64,000 nt of DNA from Pristionchus mayeri (GCA_036245805.1 BTRK01000006.1:26382365-26446364); one strand, 5' to 3'. Numbered from the stretch's first letter, positions 10,607-22,350 are shown. Program-made: numbers and translations. The notes: generated by a model from the letters alone, not told the origin.

Positions 10607-12860
10607 GGGATAACACAGATGTCCTGTAAGATTGCAGGAACCCATGCGACAGAAAAAATTTTTGATCGTGGATTTCGGTGAATATGTTGAGACTAGGCAA
10701 CGTGAGGGCGAGGACAAAGCCAATCCGCTTCATTTATCGAAATTTGCATGTTTACGGGTAGCAATGATCTACTGCTTCTAATGGCCGTATTTCGGTCAGT
10801 TTTTGACCTACAGCGTGCGATTTTTTTTCCAATCGGTGCGTAATGAAATTTTCTACAAGCTGGTTCACTTACAATACGATAAAAAGTGTCATCTTCCTAC
10901 AGTAATCATGAAAAAACACTTTAAATTTGCAGTTTCTCAAAAGTTTTCTCTTGACAATACGATTTTTATTTCAGATTCGGATTCTCCATACTCGATTTGA
11001 GGTAATCATATATTTCATCTGTCTTGGATCGTGCTTCTTCCTACTGCTACTCAGTACGGAGAACCCGGACGGTTGATTTTTTGATCAAAATACATTTCTT
11101 TGTGTCTCTCCCCTTCTAATTATACAAATCAGCAAAGTAAGACCATAATTCGAAAGCTGACGAAAAGCTCCACAAGTATGACTCAGTGGTCCGAGACTTA
11201 AAAGTGGACCGTTTTTGAGTTATGATGTATCACAGAAAAGTGTCAACGCGTGATCGCTCCACTCAACGATTCTCTCGCTGAATGACCATCAACTCGAATT
11301 CGCTAAATAACTCAAAAACGGTACACTTTTAAATCTCGGACCACTGAGTCATACTCGTGGAGCTTCTCGTTAGCTTTCGAATTATGGTCTTACTTTGCTG
11401 ATTTGTATAATTAGAAGGGGAGAGACACAAAGAAATGTATTTTGATCAAAAAAAATCAACCGTCCGGGTTCTCCGTACTGAGTAGCAGTAGGAAGAAGCA
11501 CGATCCAAGACAGATGAAATATATGATTACCTCAAATCGAGTATGGAGAATCCGAATCTGAAATAAAAATCGTATTGTCAAGAGAAAACTTTTGAGAAAC
11601 TGCAAATTTAAAGTGTTTTTTCATGATTACTGTAGGAAGATGACACTTTTTATCGTATTGTAAGTGAACCAGCTTGTAGAAAATTTCATTACGCACCGAT
11701 TGGAAAAAAATCGCACGCTGTAGGTAGGGACCGCGGAGCTCCGTCCTTTCTGCCGTTCACCATTTTTTGCATTGGGAAAACTCACACACCATCACACCAC
11801 CATTTTATTTATTTATTTTCTCAGGTTTAATTTATTTTAATTAATTACTTTTTTGCGTACAATCAATAGAGCATCATCTGAAGATACAAAATCTTAACTT
11901 AATTAAGTAATTTAGTGGTTGTAAAACAAAAATAAATGGATTGTTAGAAAATTGCGCTTCACATTTTTCTAATGATTTGTATTTTTCTCTTTAAATCGGA
12001 GTTCACAGTTTTAGTGCTCTATTCAGTTGATTGCGCTAACATCCCTGCACTCTGTAGAGGAACTAGTGATGCTCGGGGTTCGTTCGCAAGCATGATATAT
12101 GACTCTTTCTGAGACACTGTAGTCATTTTTTTCGGTTAATCTTGATTTTCTCCATTTTTCTGAGTGCACAGTTTGACTTGAACCTTTAATCACATGCAGC
12201 CACCATCCCTCCGTCCTAAACAAGTGCTAAAAATGACGGTCCGTCGTTCGCAGACTTGTTTACAGCAGTCCAAGTTCAAAATGGGCAAACGCTCGATTCT
12301 AGGGCTGCACAGCAGTAGAGCGTGATTAATTGGTCTTGAGCCCATCGTTCGCATATGTTATCAAATTAAACAGTAAAAAATAAAAATTTAATAATGATAC
12401 AATGCATTAATTTATTTTTGAAAACAACATTGTCTCAGAAGTAACAAATTCGCCCCAACTCAACCAAAAAATTACGGTAGATCTCTGGTAAATTGTGTAT
12501 TTTTTAAAGGCATATTTATTAGTGCTGTTATTTTTTCAATGACTATTATTGTTCATAATCGAAGATAAGAATTGCGGAATTGATATAGAATGCATTTTTT
12601 AACACCCCTCCGCGGTTCCTAGCTGTAGGTCAAAAACTGACTGAAATACGGCCATTTGAAGCAGTAGATCATTGCTACCCGAAAACATGCAAATTTCGAC
12701 AAATGAAGCGGATTGACTTTGTCCTCGCCCTCACGTTGCCTAGTCTCAACATATTCACCGAAATCCGCGATCAAAAATTTTTTTCTGTCGCACAAGGGTC
12801 TCGTTTGGCTACATTTTTAGAGGAGATCCGTGATAAGGAAAGGGAAAACGTCCAGGGGTT
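10607..12860. mobile_element. foldback element 3, related to element 1, split by a MITE
   Basis: The left arm 10,607-11,210 is mirrored by 11,290-11,724 plus 12,622-12,860, interrupted by the hAT-type MITE at 11,725. Words such as GACAGAAAAAATTTTTGATC and the GTGAGGGCGAGGACAAAG block are shared in position with element 1 (GACAGAAAAA, GTGAGGATGGCGAAC), so the two are diverged members of one foldback family. Confidence 0.85.
11725..12621. mobile_element. 897-bp TAGGGA MITE with 8-bp duplication
   Basis: Termini are TAGGGACCGCGGAG and CTCCGCGGTTCCTA. The octamer GCTGTAGG occurs at 11,717-11,724 and again at 12,622-12,629. Removing the element rejoins the right arm of foldback 3. This fixes the duplication length of the TAGGGA family at 8 bp, as for hAT elements. 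No coding capacity. Confidence 0.93.
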
Positions 12861-13096
12861 GTCCAGGAAATTGATTGAGCTGTATAAAAATATGTTGCAG
12901 AATTACCGCTAAACTTTAAAAAAATGCCTGAAATTCAGGGTTTTAGTTGATCGCAAACTGAGTTTGCAGCTCGATTCGTTTAGGGGGTGATCGTTATGAG
13001 GCCAGACCCTCTTTCACTGAATCAGGCAACATTCTGACTATATATTTTTTGAAAACGCTCGCCGTTTCCTTGATTCAAATTTTCGTGGTTCCTTTT

Positions 13097-14017
13097 TAGG
13101 GATGGCAACGGTGTTTACGAATGAGCAAAATTATTCACAGAATGGTACACAACTGAAAGCTATACCTGCCCCATTCCGACTTTTCACTTTGGTTTTGTAA
13201 AAAAATGTTTAATTAATTAGAAAAACATTAACGAATGATAAGCAAAAGGCAGACGCTTTCAGTCCAAGTGGAGCACATCGCAAGTCATGTTTTTTACTAA
13301 AATTATCGCAAACTGAAATTCTGTTGCGTTGTAAAACTTTATGAACGAGGTTCAATAATTTTTTTCTCATGTTAACGGTACTCCGACAGCAATAAAACAT
13401 CGCTTAAAAATGGAAAAAAAAGGTTTAATATTGGTAGAACTTCAGAATCAGTTGGTTACGATAGCGGAAACTTTACAATTCATTTCCACGCATGGCGACA
13501 TTAGTATATTTCTGGTTTTTTTGCAGAGCATACGTGATGGGATGATGGACCAAATATCACAAAATCTCGAACATACTAATGTCGCCCTTCAAGAAAACGA
13601 AAAAAATACATTTTCACAACGGTAAAATGCTCAACTTTGACGGCCTGATCCTCCAACATTTTATATTTTTTATTTATTTTTATTGTGAAAACAATTTTTT
13701 GTGAATGATAATCTACTCAAACTGAGGAAATGAAGCCTCAACACTTAATTCTGAAAAAAAAAACCTGCTTATTTTCGATCGCTTCGTGCGCCTTCATTTC
13801 TACAGCGTGCATCTTCTTGCCATGCTTATCGCACTTTCATTATATATTTATATTCATTCCAATCAATAAAATGGTTTGAAAATTACATTAAACATTTTTA
13901 AAAAATGTTTTAAAATATTGAAAGAATTTGGCTTGAAAATTACGGTAGTTTGAAAGCAAAAGCGTCGGAAGGAGGCAACCAATATTCCGTACTCAAAAAT
14001 TCGGGCTGCCGTCCCTA
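13097..14017. mobile_element. MITE A, 921 bp, TAGGGA family
   Basis: It begins TAGGGATGGCAACGG and ends GGCTGCCGTCCCTA, with TTCCTTTT duplicated at 13,089-13,096 and 14,018-14,025. Near its middle is a hairpin, GGCGACATTAGTAT (13,494-13,507) paired with its exact complement at 13,573-13,586. Other full or partial copies lie at 20,473, 24,810 and both flanks of the palindrome. Open frames inside it recur only because the element is repeated. Confidence 0.93.
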
Positions 14018-14754
14018 TTCCTTTTATATCATTGAACTTCAATTTGCCATTAATAATCATTTGAAGTTATTTCCAGTTGCTTGCAACCAGTACTGCGGTG
14101 AAAATCTATCAACATTTTTTAACTGCTTTGAAAATTTCGAATTTCGTAGTGACGATACAATGCATATCGGAAGACCGGGAGCGTTCTCAATAAGCTTATT
14201 GTCTTACACTGAGCAATTAAACATCGTTTACTTATTTTGTTGTTGGAGTAGAATCTAGAGATACGAATTTTTCAAATATTTTTTTGTAATTGAGTAATTT
14301 ATTCTAGGTTAGACAATTATCCTCGCGACAGCTCCAAAATTGAAGGCCCTTCGTAATAGTCTCAAACACTCCGTAGTATGAAAGAATTTGATTTCCAGAT
14401 TTTAAAGTTACCCAACAAGGACGAAACCCTGATCTCACCCTGATCCCGTCGCGTGTACGAGAGAGTATGCAAAAGTGAGAGAGCGCGGGTTTACGCTGAT
14501 AATTTCCGGCTTTCCCTTGAAGCTATTATTGATTTTTAGAATTTTTGTATATTCATTCTATACTAATTCAACCATATGCTGTTCGATGGAGGACAAAAAA
14601 TAATGGGTCAATTTCGTCCTTGTTGGGTAACTTTAAGAAAAAATTTTTTCTAAAGGGTGACAAGACTTATGGGACACCCTATTATTTTCTGACAATTAAT
14701 CCAGTCATGAACCGCGCATAATGCTAGGAGAGTGTCGAAAGAAAAATAATTCCT

Positions 14755-14985
14755 TTGTTCCCCTCTAAAATTTGGAATCGGTTCTCGAGATATTGGAGAG
14801 AATATAGATGCAGCTTACAGGTAGCACTATCTCGACCAGTTGAGATTTTGCAAAGTGGAGTTGACCATGATGATCAGCACAGTCGAAAACCCATTTCCAC
14901 AAGTTTGCGAAAAATGGGTGTGCCAACTCCATTGGTACATTGTTGGATTCTTACAAGACTTGTTAGACAAGAGGCCTGATATACG
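14755..14985. repeat. interspersed repeat, reference copy
   Basis: Uninterrupted copy of the repeat present at 6670-7340 (split) and 7520-7650 (inverted). It contains CGGTTCTCGAGATATTGGAG and TTTCCACAAGTTTGCGAAAA, and shows the pre-insertion arrangement for the hAT MITE at 6817. Confidence 0.7.
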
Positions 14986-15114
14986 GACTGCAGCGCCGCG
15001 CACTTGGGGATACATTCAGTACTGTATATCACGAGAGAGATACCCCAACAAATGTTTACTCAGGAGTATATTCTCTTAGTCGATAATACCGTTGGAAGGA
15101 GCACAGACCTTCTT

Positions 15115-15135
15115 GGGGGGGGGGGGGGGGGGGGG
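15115..15135 (+). repeat. G21 homopolymer tract
   Basis: Twenty-one consecutive G about 50 bp upstream of the acceptor of the first shared globin exon. Such tracts are slippage-prone and can form quadruplex DNA. Confidence 0.95.
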
Positions 15136-15183
15136 CTCAACCAGATGAGATAGGGGAAACTGCACAGCAGGAAGTAATTGCAG

Positions 15184-16083
15184 GTATCTGAATGAGCAGC
15201 CTGAGTGGAAGGGATTGTATGCGAAGTTGAGTGGGATCAAGGGGATTCCCCCTGCAGATTGTTCGGATGCTTCCTTCGAAGCAGTCGCTGCTGCCTACCT
15301 GAAGGTATCTTCACACCACCTTTATCCAACATTCCCACATTCTTAGTTCGTTTTTGTTCCTAAATTATTGTATGCGACTTCCGTGGCAATTAGAGCATTC
15401 TCTCGTTTAGCTAGTCAATTGATGGTTCTTCATCTTTGCGGGTCTCAAATCTCCTTCTCAACAATCTTATCCCTCTCCAACTCGAGGGAAATAACATGTT
15501 CTCATTACTCCTTCCCTCTGCTATTCCCTCTCATTCGATATGCAACTGACTTTCTGGCGGTGTTGGCAAATTCACCCATAGATGGAGAGGGGAGTGGGAA
15601 TGATGAGAAGCATTGAGGCAACTGCTGAGGGTCATCATGGGAATGGAGTGAATGGGAATTAAATGGATGCGAAGAGACTCCCATCAATTGAGAATCATAC
15701 AATTGCAGGTGTTCGATGACGTGATCACAGCAGTGGAAGAGAAGCCAGGAGATGTCCAAGCAGCCTGCGATCGATTGTCCAATTTGGGAAAGATGCATCG
15801 AGCGAAGGTGCGCCCCCCCCCTCCCCTCGGTTGTCCCATCTGGGAAAGAGAGAATGTGAATAGGATAGAGTGAGACGATAACTCTCCCCCACTCACCATA
15901 TATGTATAGATACACTTGTAGGTATCAGGGATGGATTCGTCGTCCTTCCAGGCCATGGAAGGTCCCTTCCTTTTTATGATTCAGGAGATATTACAAGATC
16001 GTTTCAACGAGAAGGCAGAGACTTTATTTAGAAAATTTTTTCAGTTCTGTCTCAAATATCTAATAGAGGGATTTACCAAATAG
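15184..16083 (+). CDS. globin, shared exons 3-5 (C-terminal globin fold)
   Basis: Exons are 15,184-15,304, 15,709-15,807 and 15,922-16,083, all with GT/AG borders and compatible phases (2/0/0), ending in TAG. They encode YLNEQPEWKGLYAKL, VFDDVITAVEEKPGDV and VSGMDSSSFQAMEGPF in turn. LSNLGKMHRAK matches the F helix of neuroglobin-like and nematode globins, so the H is the expected proximal F8 haem ligand. By the same alignment position E7 is Val in FEAVAAAYLK rather than His or Gln, an uncertain hand alignment. The last exon supplies helices G and H (RFNEKAETLFRKFFQFCLKY). The 12.8-kb intron upstream holds most of the repeats of the left quarter. The whole fold is present, so the gene looks functional. 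Confidence 0.88.
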
Positions 16084-16383
16084 ATGTTCATTTATTTGTG
16101 TAGGCGACGTTGAGGATACATCGACTAAGATATACAGACACTTACACTAATCATCTACGGGTCAGCCGGTAACGGCGTCTCTCTCTCCATCGCTGCTTCC
16201 TCATTCCAAGGATTAGGAGACAATCTAACGACCGACTCCATTTCCATTTTCTCCTTTTCCACATCCATTAGTCATGCGTGTTTGTGGACTTCGATATACA
16301 AGGCTGAGACACAGCAGATAAAAGCTACCAAGGCTGGTATCGGAAAATTCGAAAAATTTCCGGAAAAACAAAAACGGCACTAC

Positions 16384-17304
16384 TCACAGGGAAATAAGTC
16401 TACGTTTTTAGACTTATCTGTAGACTTTGAAAGTCGCCGCTCATGAACCCTTACTTCAAAGTCTAATCAATCGACGTCAAAGTCTAATTTTTAGACTTAT
16501 GAAATCTTCGCAGAGCAACCTCGAAAATTATTGTATTCGGTTCAAAGAGAGCGCATGGTAGAGCAGTTCTTTTGTATGCTTGTGATGGTTGTTGTAGTAA
16601 TGAACAAGAGTAGGTCGCAAGGCTTTATCACACCATAAAATAACACAGGAACAACTATAGCGAGATATTTTCGCATTCTTTACAATTGGATTAAACTATA
16701 GCGATCAACACGATCGATTCTTATTGGATATTTCTTCGCGCTGTATTACATAGTGCTTGATTACAGCTCTCATACACAGAGAATAAACTTTATGAGAGTA
16801 TATCAGTCGTGAATCTGAAAAGGAAACTTGAAACCATGAAACAAAATCAAACCTTTTGGAGAGAAAGAATGAAAATTCCACACCATATCAGTGAAAATTC
16901 GATGTGAATAGAAAGCTCAATCATATCGGGAACTGAAATATTGCGCAAACTGAGCTGAATAATCGGCAAGGACTTATCTGATTGATTCTGTTCCTCCCTT
17001 TCTTCATTGATTATGATAGTAGAATATTTAGCATAACTGGTAAATGGACGCCTGAGCTAAGAATACATGATAATACAAAAACAAAACAACAGTAAAACGG
17101 CAAATAGTACGAAGAAAACAGTGTGCAGTATCGATCAAATGAATTTCGAAAAGGGGCAGCGTACTGTGGACGCGCATTCGAATCGAAAACTGATTCGATC
17201 TAGACTTGGAAAGTCTAATACTGCGAATTCGAAAGTCTAAAATTTAGACTTTCGAAGTTAACAACATTAGACTTTTGAAGTCGTAGACTTATTTCCCTGT
17301 GAGT
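16384..17304. mobile_element. mariner-type MITE with AGTCTAA motif arrays
   Basis: Termini CTCACAGGGAAATAAGTCTA and the complement ending CCCTGTGAG are each bounded by TA (16,382-16,383 and 17,305-17,306), the Tc1/mariner duplication. Just inside each end the word AGTCTAA or its complement TTAGACT recurs several times in both orientations. The 921-bp element has no coding capacity. It lies about 300 bp after the globin stop codon. Confidence 0.85.
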
Positions 17305-17328
17305 AGGTGGGGTGAGAACTATGACGCC

Positions 17329-17358
17329 ATGCCGCCTTTGATATATCAAAGGCGGCAT
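17329..17358. repeat. perfect 30-bp palindrome
   Basis: ATGCCGCCTTTGATA is followed at once by its exact reverse complement. It could be a small cruciform or MITE relic, or a binding site; nothing nearby decides. Confidence 0.85.
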
Positions 17359-18800
17359 AACTTCACTGTTTTCCGACCTAGTGCCACAAAAAAGACATTC
17401 GTTTATCTGTGACTATGTTGGAGACGGTGCACCATATGGCCACATTTACTTTTTTTTCTAAATATTATCTCAAATACTTCAAGAGTACAGTACCGCACGG
17501 TCTCCTCCCAGACATCGCGCATTCGCCAGAATAAATAGGTATGGTATCGTAGGGAAATTAGGGAAGGGGATGAGTAGGACTCCAAAGATGACCCATCCGA
17601 AGAATAGCTCAAACTAAGTATTTCTAAACTTAGATCTCGCAGATCGATTGATAGTTGTCAGAAGAACCCAGAGCCGAAAATTCAGCGAAGAATAGCATCC
17701 TTGAAGGGTCTCTGGGAGTAATGACGACACGCATCGCTCATCTGAGAGGGGGCCGTGTGGTACTCTACATAATAACTGTTTCTATTTTTTACCAAAAAAA
17801 TCCAGCCCTGACAGCTACCCTCTCCATCTCTCACATTCCGACCACGAACTGAACTGTAAATACAAGTTAGCATTGTTTGACAATATTACTATAGCTCAAA
17901 TTGTTCTTTTTTGACCTCATAATGATGAAGCATTTGAATTTGTGAAGGGTTTGTACAACATGATTTTAACAAAAGAAAAAATATAATGTGTTTTATAAAT
18001 ATCACGCGTGCCGCGTAAGAATTGAATAGATTTGTGAACAGCCAGGTACATTTTTTCACCCCTTCATCTGTGAGCGATTTCTGATAGTTCCTATGGTTCC
18101 TCAACAGAAATCATCAAGTTTTGTTCCATATCTCCATCCTCGACGATGTGAGACGCCGTCAAAGTCGACGGCTTCCGAAATTTGCCATTGTTGGAGGCAT
18201 GATGCTCTGCCTACAGGACGTCTAGTAACACGAGAAGAAAGTTTTCCACACCAAATTTCATGGAGAATAAGCCTGTGCTATCTCTTCATCGATACGATCA
18301 TTAGTATTTTCATAAATCGATTAAAATTATTGATTTTTACTGCTAATTCGTACCGAAGCTGTTTTTCAGCTCAATCGATAGTGCTCGAAAAGACGAATCG
18401 AATGGTATGCTGAATGCATATACAACTCGCGCACTAAAGATGTCAAAATCGCGAAATTAGATATTCACTTACACCCGCTTGATCCTCTCGCAGTCAGTCT
18501 CGCCTTTTCACCGATGTACTCTATGACTAGCGCGAGCATGCAGCCATGTGCTTCGATAGCTGACGGGATGTGTTCTGAGTACGTTGTCTGGTTGCCGGAG
18601 GTTCGAAACTTCTCATTTTTAATTTTCTTTTGCAAAGTTTTTATGAAGTCCAGAGTACTTCTGGTGATGTATTTCTCAACTGAATCCCACCAGCGCTTCG
18701 CAACGAGTGATCAGTCACCCAATAAATTAACTCGTCGGCACGCGAAGTGCGCCGACGCCGTTCATAGGACGCTTTTCGTTAGTATTCTTATCAGTGAAGG
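17359..18800. other. no recognisable gene
   Basis: I see no conserved coding exon and no clear repeat. A short hairpin CGTCGGC...GCCGACG lies near 18,732-18,757. Open frames here are short and lack recognisable motifs. Confidence 0.5.
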
Positions 18801-18802
18801 TA

Positions 18803-20256
18803 CAGTACCGGACAAAAGTTTCGCAACAAATTTGTCATTGTCATAACTTCGTTCAAAATTGAGCTAGAGACTTATGGTTGGAAGCATTCGAGAGGTAAAT
18901 ATCAGGAGAAAATAGTCATATGGTATATGGTCTGAAACACATTTATCGCGGGTTTCTGAATTTAATTTTCTGCATCACAATATTCATGTACTTTTTGAAA
19001 CTCAGCCGAAAGTCGATGTTATATCGCACGAACTGTGATGCAAGTATAACCATTGATGTTCACAATCTACTATCTGGCTTGCTCGTTGGACATCGGAAAG
19101 CGCTAATATATCGATTTTCCTAGACTTCCGAGATGTGTTTGAAAGGCTATATCTTCGCTCCCAGTTGAGCGATAGGTCCCCTATTTCGCATCTACTATAC
19201 ACTAGTAATTTAATTACATTTTTCCAAGTTTGATAGTGAACAGACAACAACTTGGAAAAATCGAAAAAAAATGGACATGAATTTTCATGCATGTGGAGAC
19301 GACCTATAACCCTAAAGAAAAAATCTGATTTCTTGCACATTTATGTAGAATCTATTAAAGAATAAGTGTACGAAATCGCGAAGTCAGACTATTTGTTCAG
19401 CACATTTTACAGTCCAATAACTACAGAGAGTCAGAACGGCCAAAGTCGTCAGAAATGGTCCGTAGCGAAAGTCGACCTAGCATAACGGGAGAGTTTCTTT
19501 AAAAATGGGTCCATTTCAATGAGAAATGTGCATATCTAGGACTTGCAAAGCTGTTTGGTAGGTTTTATGGAATTTGGACAAGATTCAATTTTACCTTGCA
19601 CCGTGTTTTAAGGCTCATGACGATTTGACTCTCTGTGGTTATTGGGCTGTAAAATGTGGTGGACAAATAGTCTGACTTCGCGATTTCGCACACTTATTCT
19701 TTAATAGATTCTACATAAATGTGCAAGAAATCAGATTTTTTCTTTAGGGTTATAGGTCGTCTCCACATGCATGAAAATTCATGTCCATTTTTTTTCGATT
19801 TTTCCAAGTTGTTGTCTGTTCACTATCAAACTTGGAAAAATGTAATTACATTACTAGTGTATAGTAGATGCGAAATAGGGGACCTATCGCTCAACTGGGA
19901 GCGAAGATATAGCCTTTCAAACACATCTCGGAAGTCTAGGAAAATCGATATATTAGCGCTTTCCGATGTCCAACGAGCAAGCCAGATAGTAGATTGTGAA
20001 CATCAATGGTTATACTTGCATCACAGTTCGTGCGATATAACATCGACTTTCGGCTGAGTTTCAAAAAGTACATGAATATTGTGATGCAGAAAATTAAATT
20101 CAGAAACCCGCGATAAATGTGTTTCAGACCATATACCATATGACTATTTTCTCCTCATATTTACCTCTCGAATGCTTCCAACCATAAGTCTCTAGCTCAA
20201 TTTTGAACGAAGTTATGACAATGACAGATTTGTTGCGAAACTTTTGTCCGGTACTG
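18803..20256. mobile_element. Tc1/mariner-type foldback, 1454 bp
   Basis: Ends are CAGTACCGGACAAAAGTTTC and its complement, a classic Tc1/mariner terminus, each bounded by TA (18,801-18,802 and 20,257-20,258). Arms of about 630 bp (18,803-19,432 and 19,627-20,256) are nearly identical inverted repeats around a loop of about 195 bp. The mirrored 112-codon and 67-codon frames are by-products of the palindrome. No transposase is present. Confidence 0.9.
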
Positions 20257-20472
20257 TAAATGTACTTCATATTTAAATAAAAAATCGAAAACATCCATAA
20301 CACACGAATTCCAGGTACAAAGCCGGCACATATTTTGATAAAATTCTTACAAATTCTACAGTATTTGCTGCACCCCTAACAAAAAAAATGTCTATCGCGA
20401 ATTTTATGCGTCACGGCCGCAACGCGGTTGTCTGACCGGGCTCTTTTTCCACTGTTTAACGGGCCGTGGAAC

Positions 20473-21962
20473 TAGGGATGGCAACGGAATTCCGGTTGCG
20501 TTGTAAAACTTCATGAATCAGGTTCAATAATTTTTTTCTCGTGTTAACGGTAATCCGACTACAATGAAACATCGCTTAATAATGTAAAGAATAGTTTAAT
20601 ATTTATAGAACTTCAGAATCAGTCGGTTACGATAGCGGGAACGTTAAAATTCATTTCCATGCCACGGGTGTGACCGTTTGCCAACAACTAATTTGTTCAG
20701 GAACCGGCGGCCCCGCCCCTCGCATTCTGGTGCGCGTCGTCTGCCCACAAGCATGCGCCTATTGCTTTTGTGGGCGGAGTCAGAGCTTGGCGCGCGTCAC
20801 TCCCTCCTAATCGTCGTGCGGGGCCCTGTCAGGGATTTCACAAGTTCAAAAAGTTGCTCATAATTTTTACATAATCGCACAATCGAAGTGCACTATTGTG
20901 CATGATGTTGAAACGAGAGATAATGCAGAATAAGACTTTATCGCAAGGTATCGATTCGACCGTTTAAAGAAACACAAAATTATTGCTCTTCCGGCGGCCT
21001 TGTGCTCGATTATCTTCTTGCTAGCGTTGTCGAGCCTTAGCTTGGCTATGGCGACCTGAATTAGAGCAGATTGGATATGATAAAGACGAAGAAATCTTTG
21101 TGCGCGCCATTTCGAAAGTTGGAGGAGTGGACTCACGCCGGAGGGGCCGATCCATTGGGCTTCTCGCGGATGTTCTTGTCGATGTGAACGACGAACATGA
21201 CGCGGCCGGAATTACCCTTGTACTGTCCGCGGGTGGCGATAACCTCATCGTCCATTCTAAACAGCAATTTCATCAGATAACGGTAATTGGAAAACGAAAA
21301 CTGCTAGTATTTCGAAATAGATGACGCTCTTACTAACCTGATGAGAATGGCGCGAATCCTGTGCTTTCCGCGGGACTCCATCTTGAGCGGACATCATCTT
21401 CCTCTTGGTGTGGGATGGAGCGGTGAAGTGACGCTTGCGCGTATTTTCCCGTCGGAAGACACGAAGAAGTTCTGCTTCATTGTATCCTACAAAATAAAAG
21501 CATTATAAACAGCAAAACAAGCAAACATGTCAAAACAAATCAACAGAAAGGGAAAACCGTTTCGAAACAAGGGACGCGTGAGGTACCGTAAGAACCGTAA
21601 GAACCAGTTCTCGATAAACTCGCGCGCATGATTTTTTAAATTAATTACTGTAATACGAGTAGTCTTGCACATCCTATTCCCTAGAGGGAGATTTGAAAAT
21701 ATTTTTCCTCCTGGCCGCAATTAGCTGCTGGTTGTGAACACCCGTGAACATAAGAAAAAAAATTATTGAACCTCAATCATGAAGTTTTACAACGCAACCG
21801 AATTTCAGTTTGCGATAATTTTAGTAAAAACATGACTTGCGATGCGCTCCACTTGGACTGTAAGCGTCGGCCTTTTGCTTATCATGCATTTATGTTGTTC
21901 TAATTAATTAAAATATTTTTTACAAACTAAAGTGAAATGTCGGAATGGGGCAGGCATAGCTT
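20473..21962. mobile_element. MITE A remnant enclosing an rpl-26 fragment
   Basis: A MITE A start (TAGGGATGGCAACGG) lies at 20,473. The MITE A internal block GTTGCGTTGTAAAACTTCAT (20,497) reappears inverted near 21,790-21,812, followed by more MITE A sequence up to 21,962. Between these inverted pieces lies unrelated DNA including a minus-strand ribosomal-protein pseudogene. The structure resembles a gene fragment captured by a non-autonomous element. Confidence 0.65.
20985..21480 (-). pseudogene. ribosomal protein L26 (uL24) pseudogene
   Basis: Read on the minus strand, three exon-like pieces match RPL26. The first (21,480 to 21,338) starts MKQNFF and includes RKRHFTAPSHTKRKMMS. The second, after an intron of about 90 bp with GT/AG borders, reads DDEVIATRGQYKGNSGRV then HIDKNIREKPNGS. 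The third reads VAIAKLRLDNASKKIIEHKA. Relative to normal RPL26 there are frame changes in the first piece, a short deletion after GNSGRV and an in-frame stop after NGSAPPA. Introns are retained, so the copy came from DNA, not from mRNA. An acceptor-like TTTTGTAG sits just before the ATG. It cannot make a working ribosomal protein. Confidence 0.85.
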
Positions 21963-22094
21963 TAGGGACCACCATCTGCAAATTAAAAAGCTTAAAACCG
22001 GGAAAAGGTTGTGCAAAGAGCGCTGTTTCTAGTTGCCCGCAAATTCAAATTTCCACAGAAAACGTGTTTTACAATTGTCTTTCCATTTCTAGAA
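21963..22094. repeat. TAGGGACCACC element end
   Basis: Starts TAGGGACCACCATCTGCAAA and runs into the complement of the end of the dispersed 0.8-kb repeat (AAAACCGGGAAAAGGTTGTG). It is inserted in MITE A sequence at GCATAGCTT. The opposite end was not found. Confidence 0.6.
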
Positions 22095-22350
22095 GGTGCG
22101 CCTCTCCAGTTTTCAGCGACTGATAAGTTCTGCTCTAAAAGCTGCTAATAACAAGAAAATAAAAAAAATTCACTTCAGCGGTCCTCTTTAAATTATTGTT
22201 TATAATGAAACTATTTAGCTTTTAATTGTCTAGCTATCGTTCCAAGAGGTGCGCCTCTTCAATTTCATCATGCAACTGTTCGGTATACTCGAATGGTTCA
22301 TTGAAGACAAAAAAATTAAACTTTCACTTCAGCGATCCTCATCAAAACGT
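22095..22350. repeat. two diverged tandem copies, about 153-bp period
   Basis: GGTGCGCCTCT recurs at 22,095 and 22,248, and CACTTCAGCG at 22,171 and 22,325, giving the same offset for both words. Intervening bases are diverged. Confidence 0.65.

Larger units (their letters stand above)
7817..14679. mobile_element. mariner-type TIR pair enclosing nested foldbacks
   Basis: GGGTGTCCCATAAGTCTTGT at 7817 and its complement ending at 14,679 are both bounded by TA, as in Tc1/mariner insertions. The 6.9 kb between them is mostly later insertions: the foldbacks at 8090 and 10,607 and the MITE at 13,097. No transposase is recognisable in the remaining original sequence. Next to the right TIR, an inverted pair of AAGTTACCCAACAAGGACGA occurs at about 14,405 and 14,610. 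Confidence 0.7.

Noticed and set aside
13209..13625. Frames of 63 and 71 codons recurring at 25.2, 29.5 and 45.7 kb
   Set aside because: They recur because MITE A recurs; one spans the structural hairpin, and the reading frames are broken in other copies.
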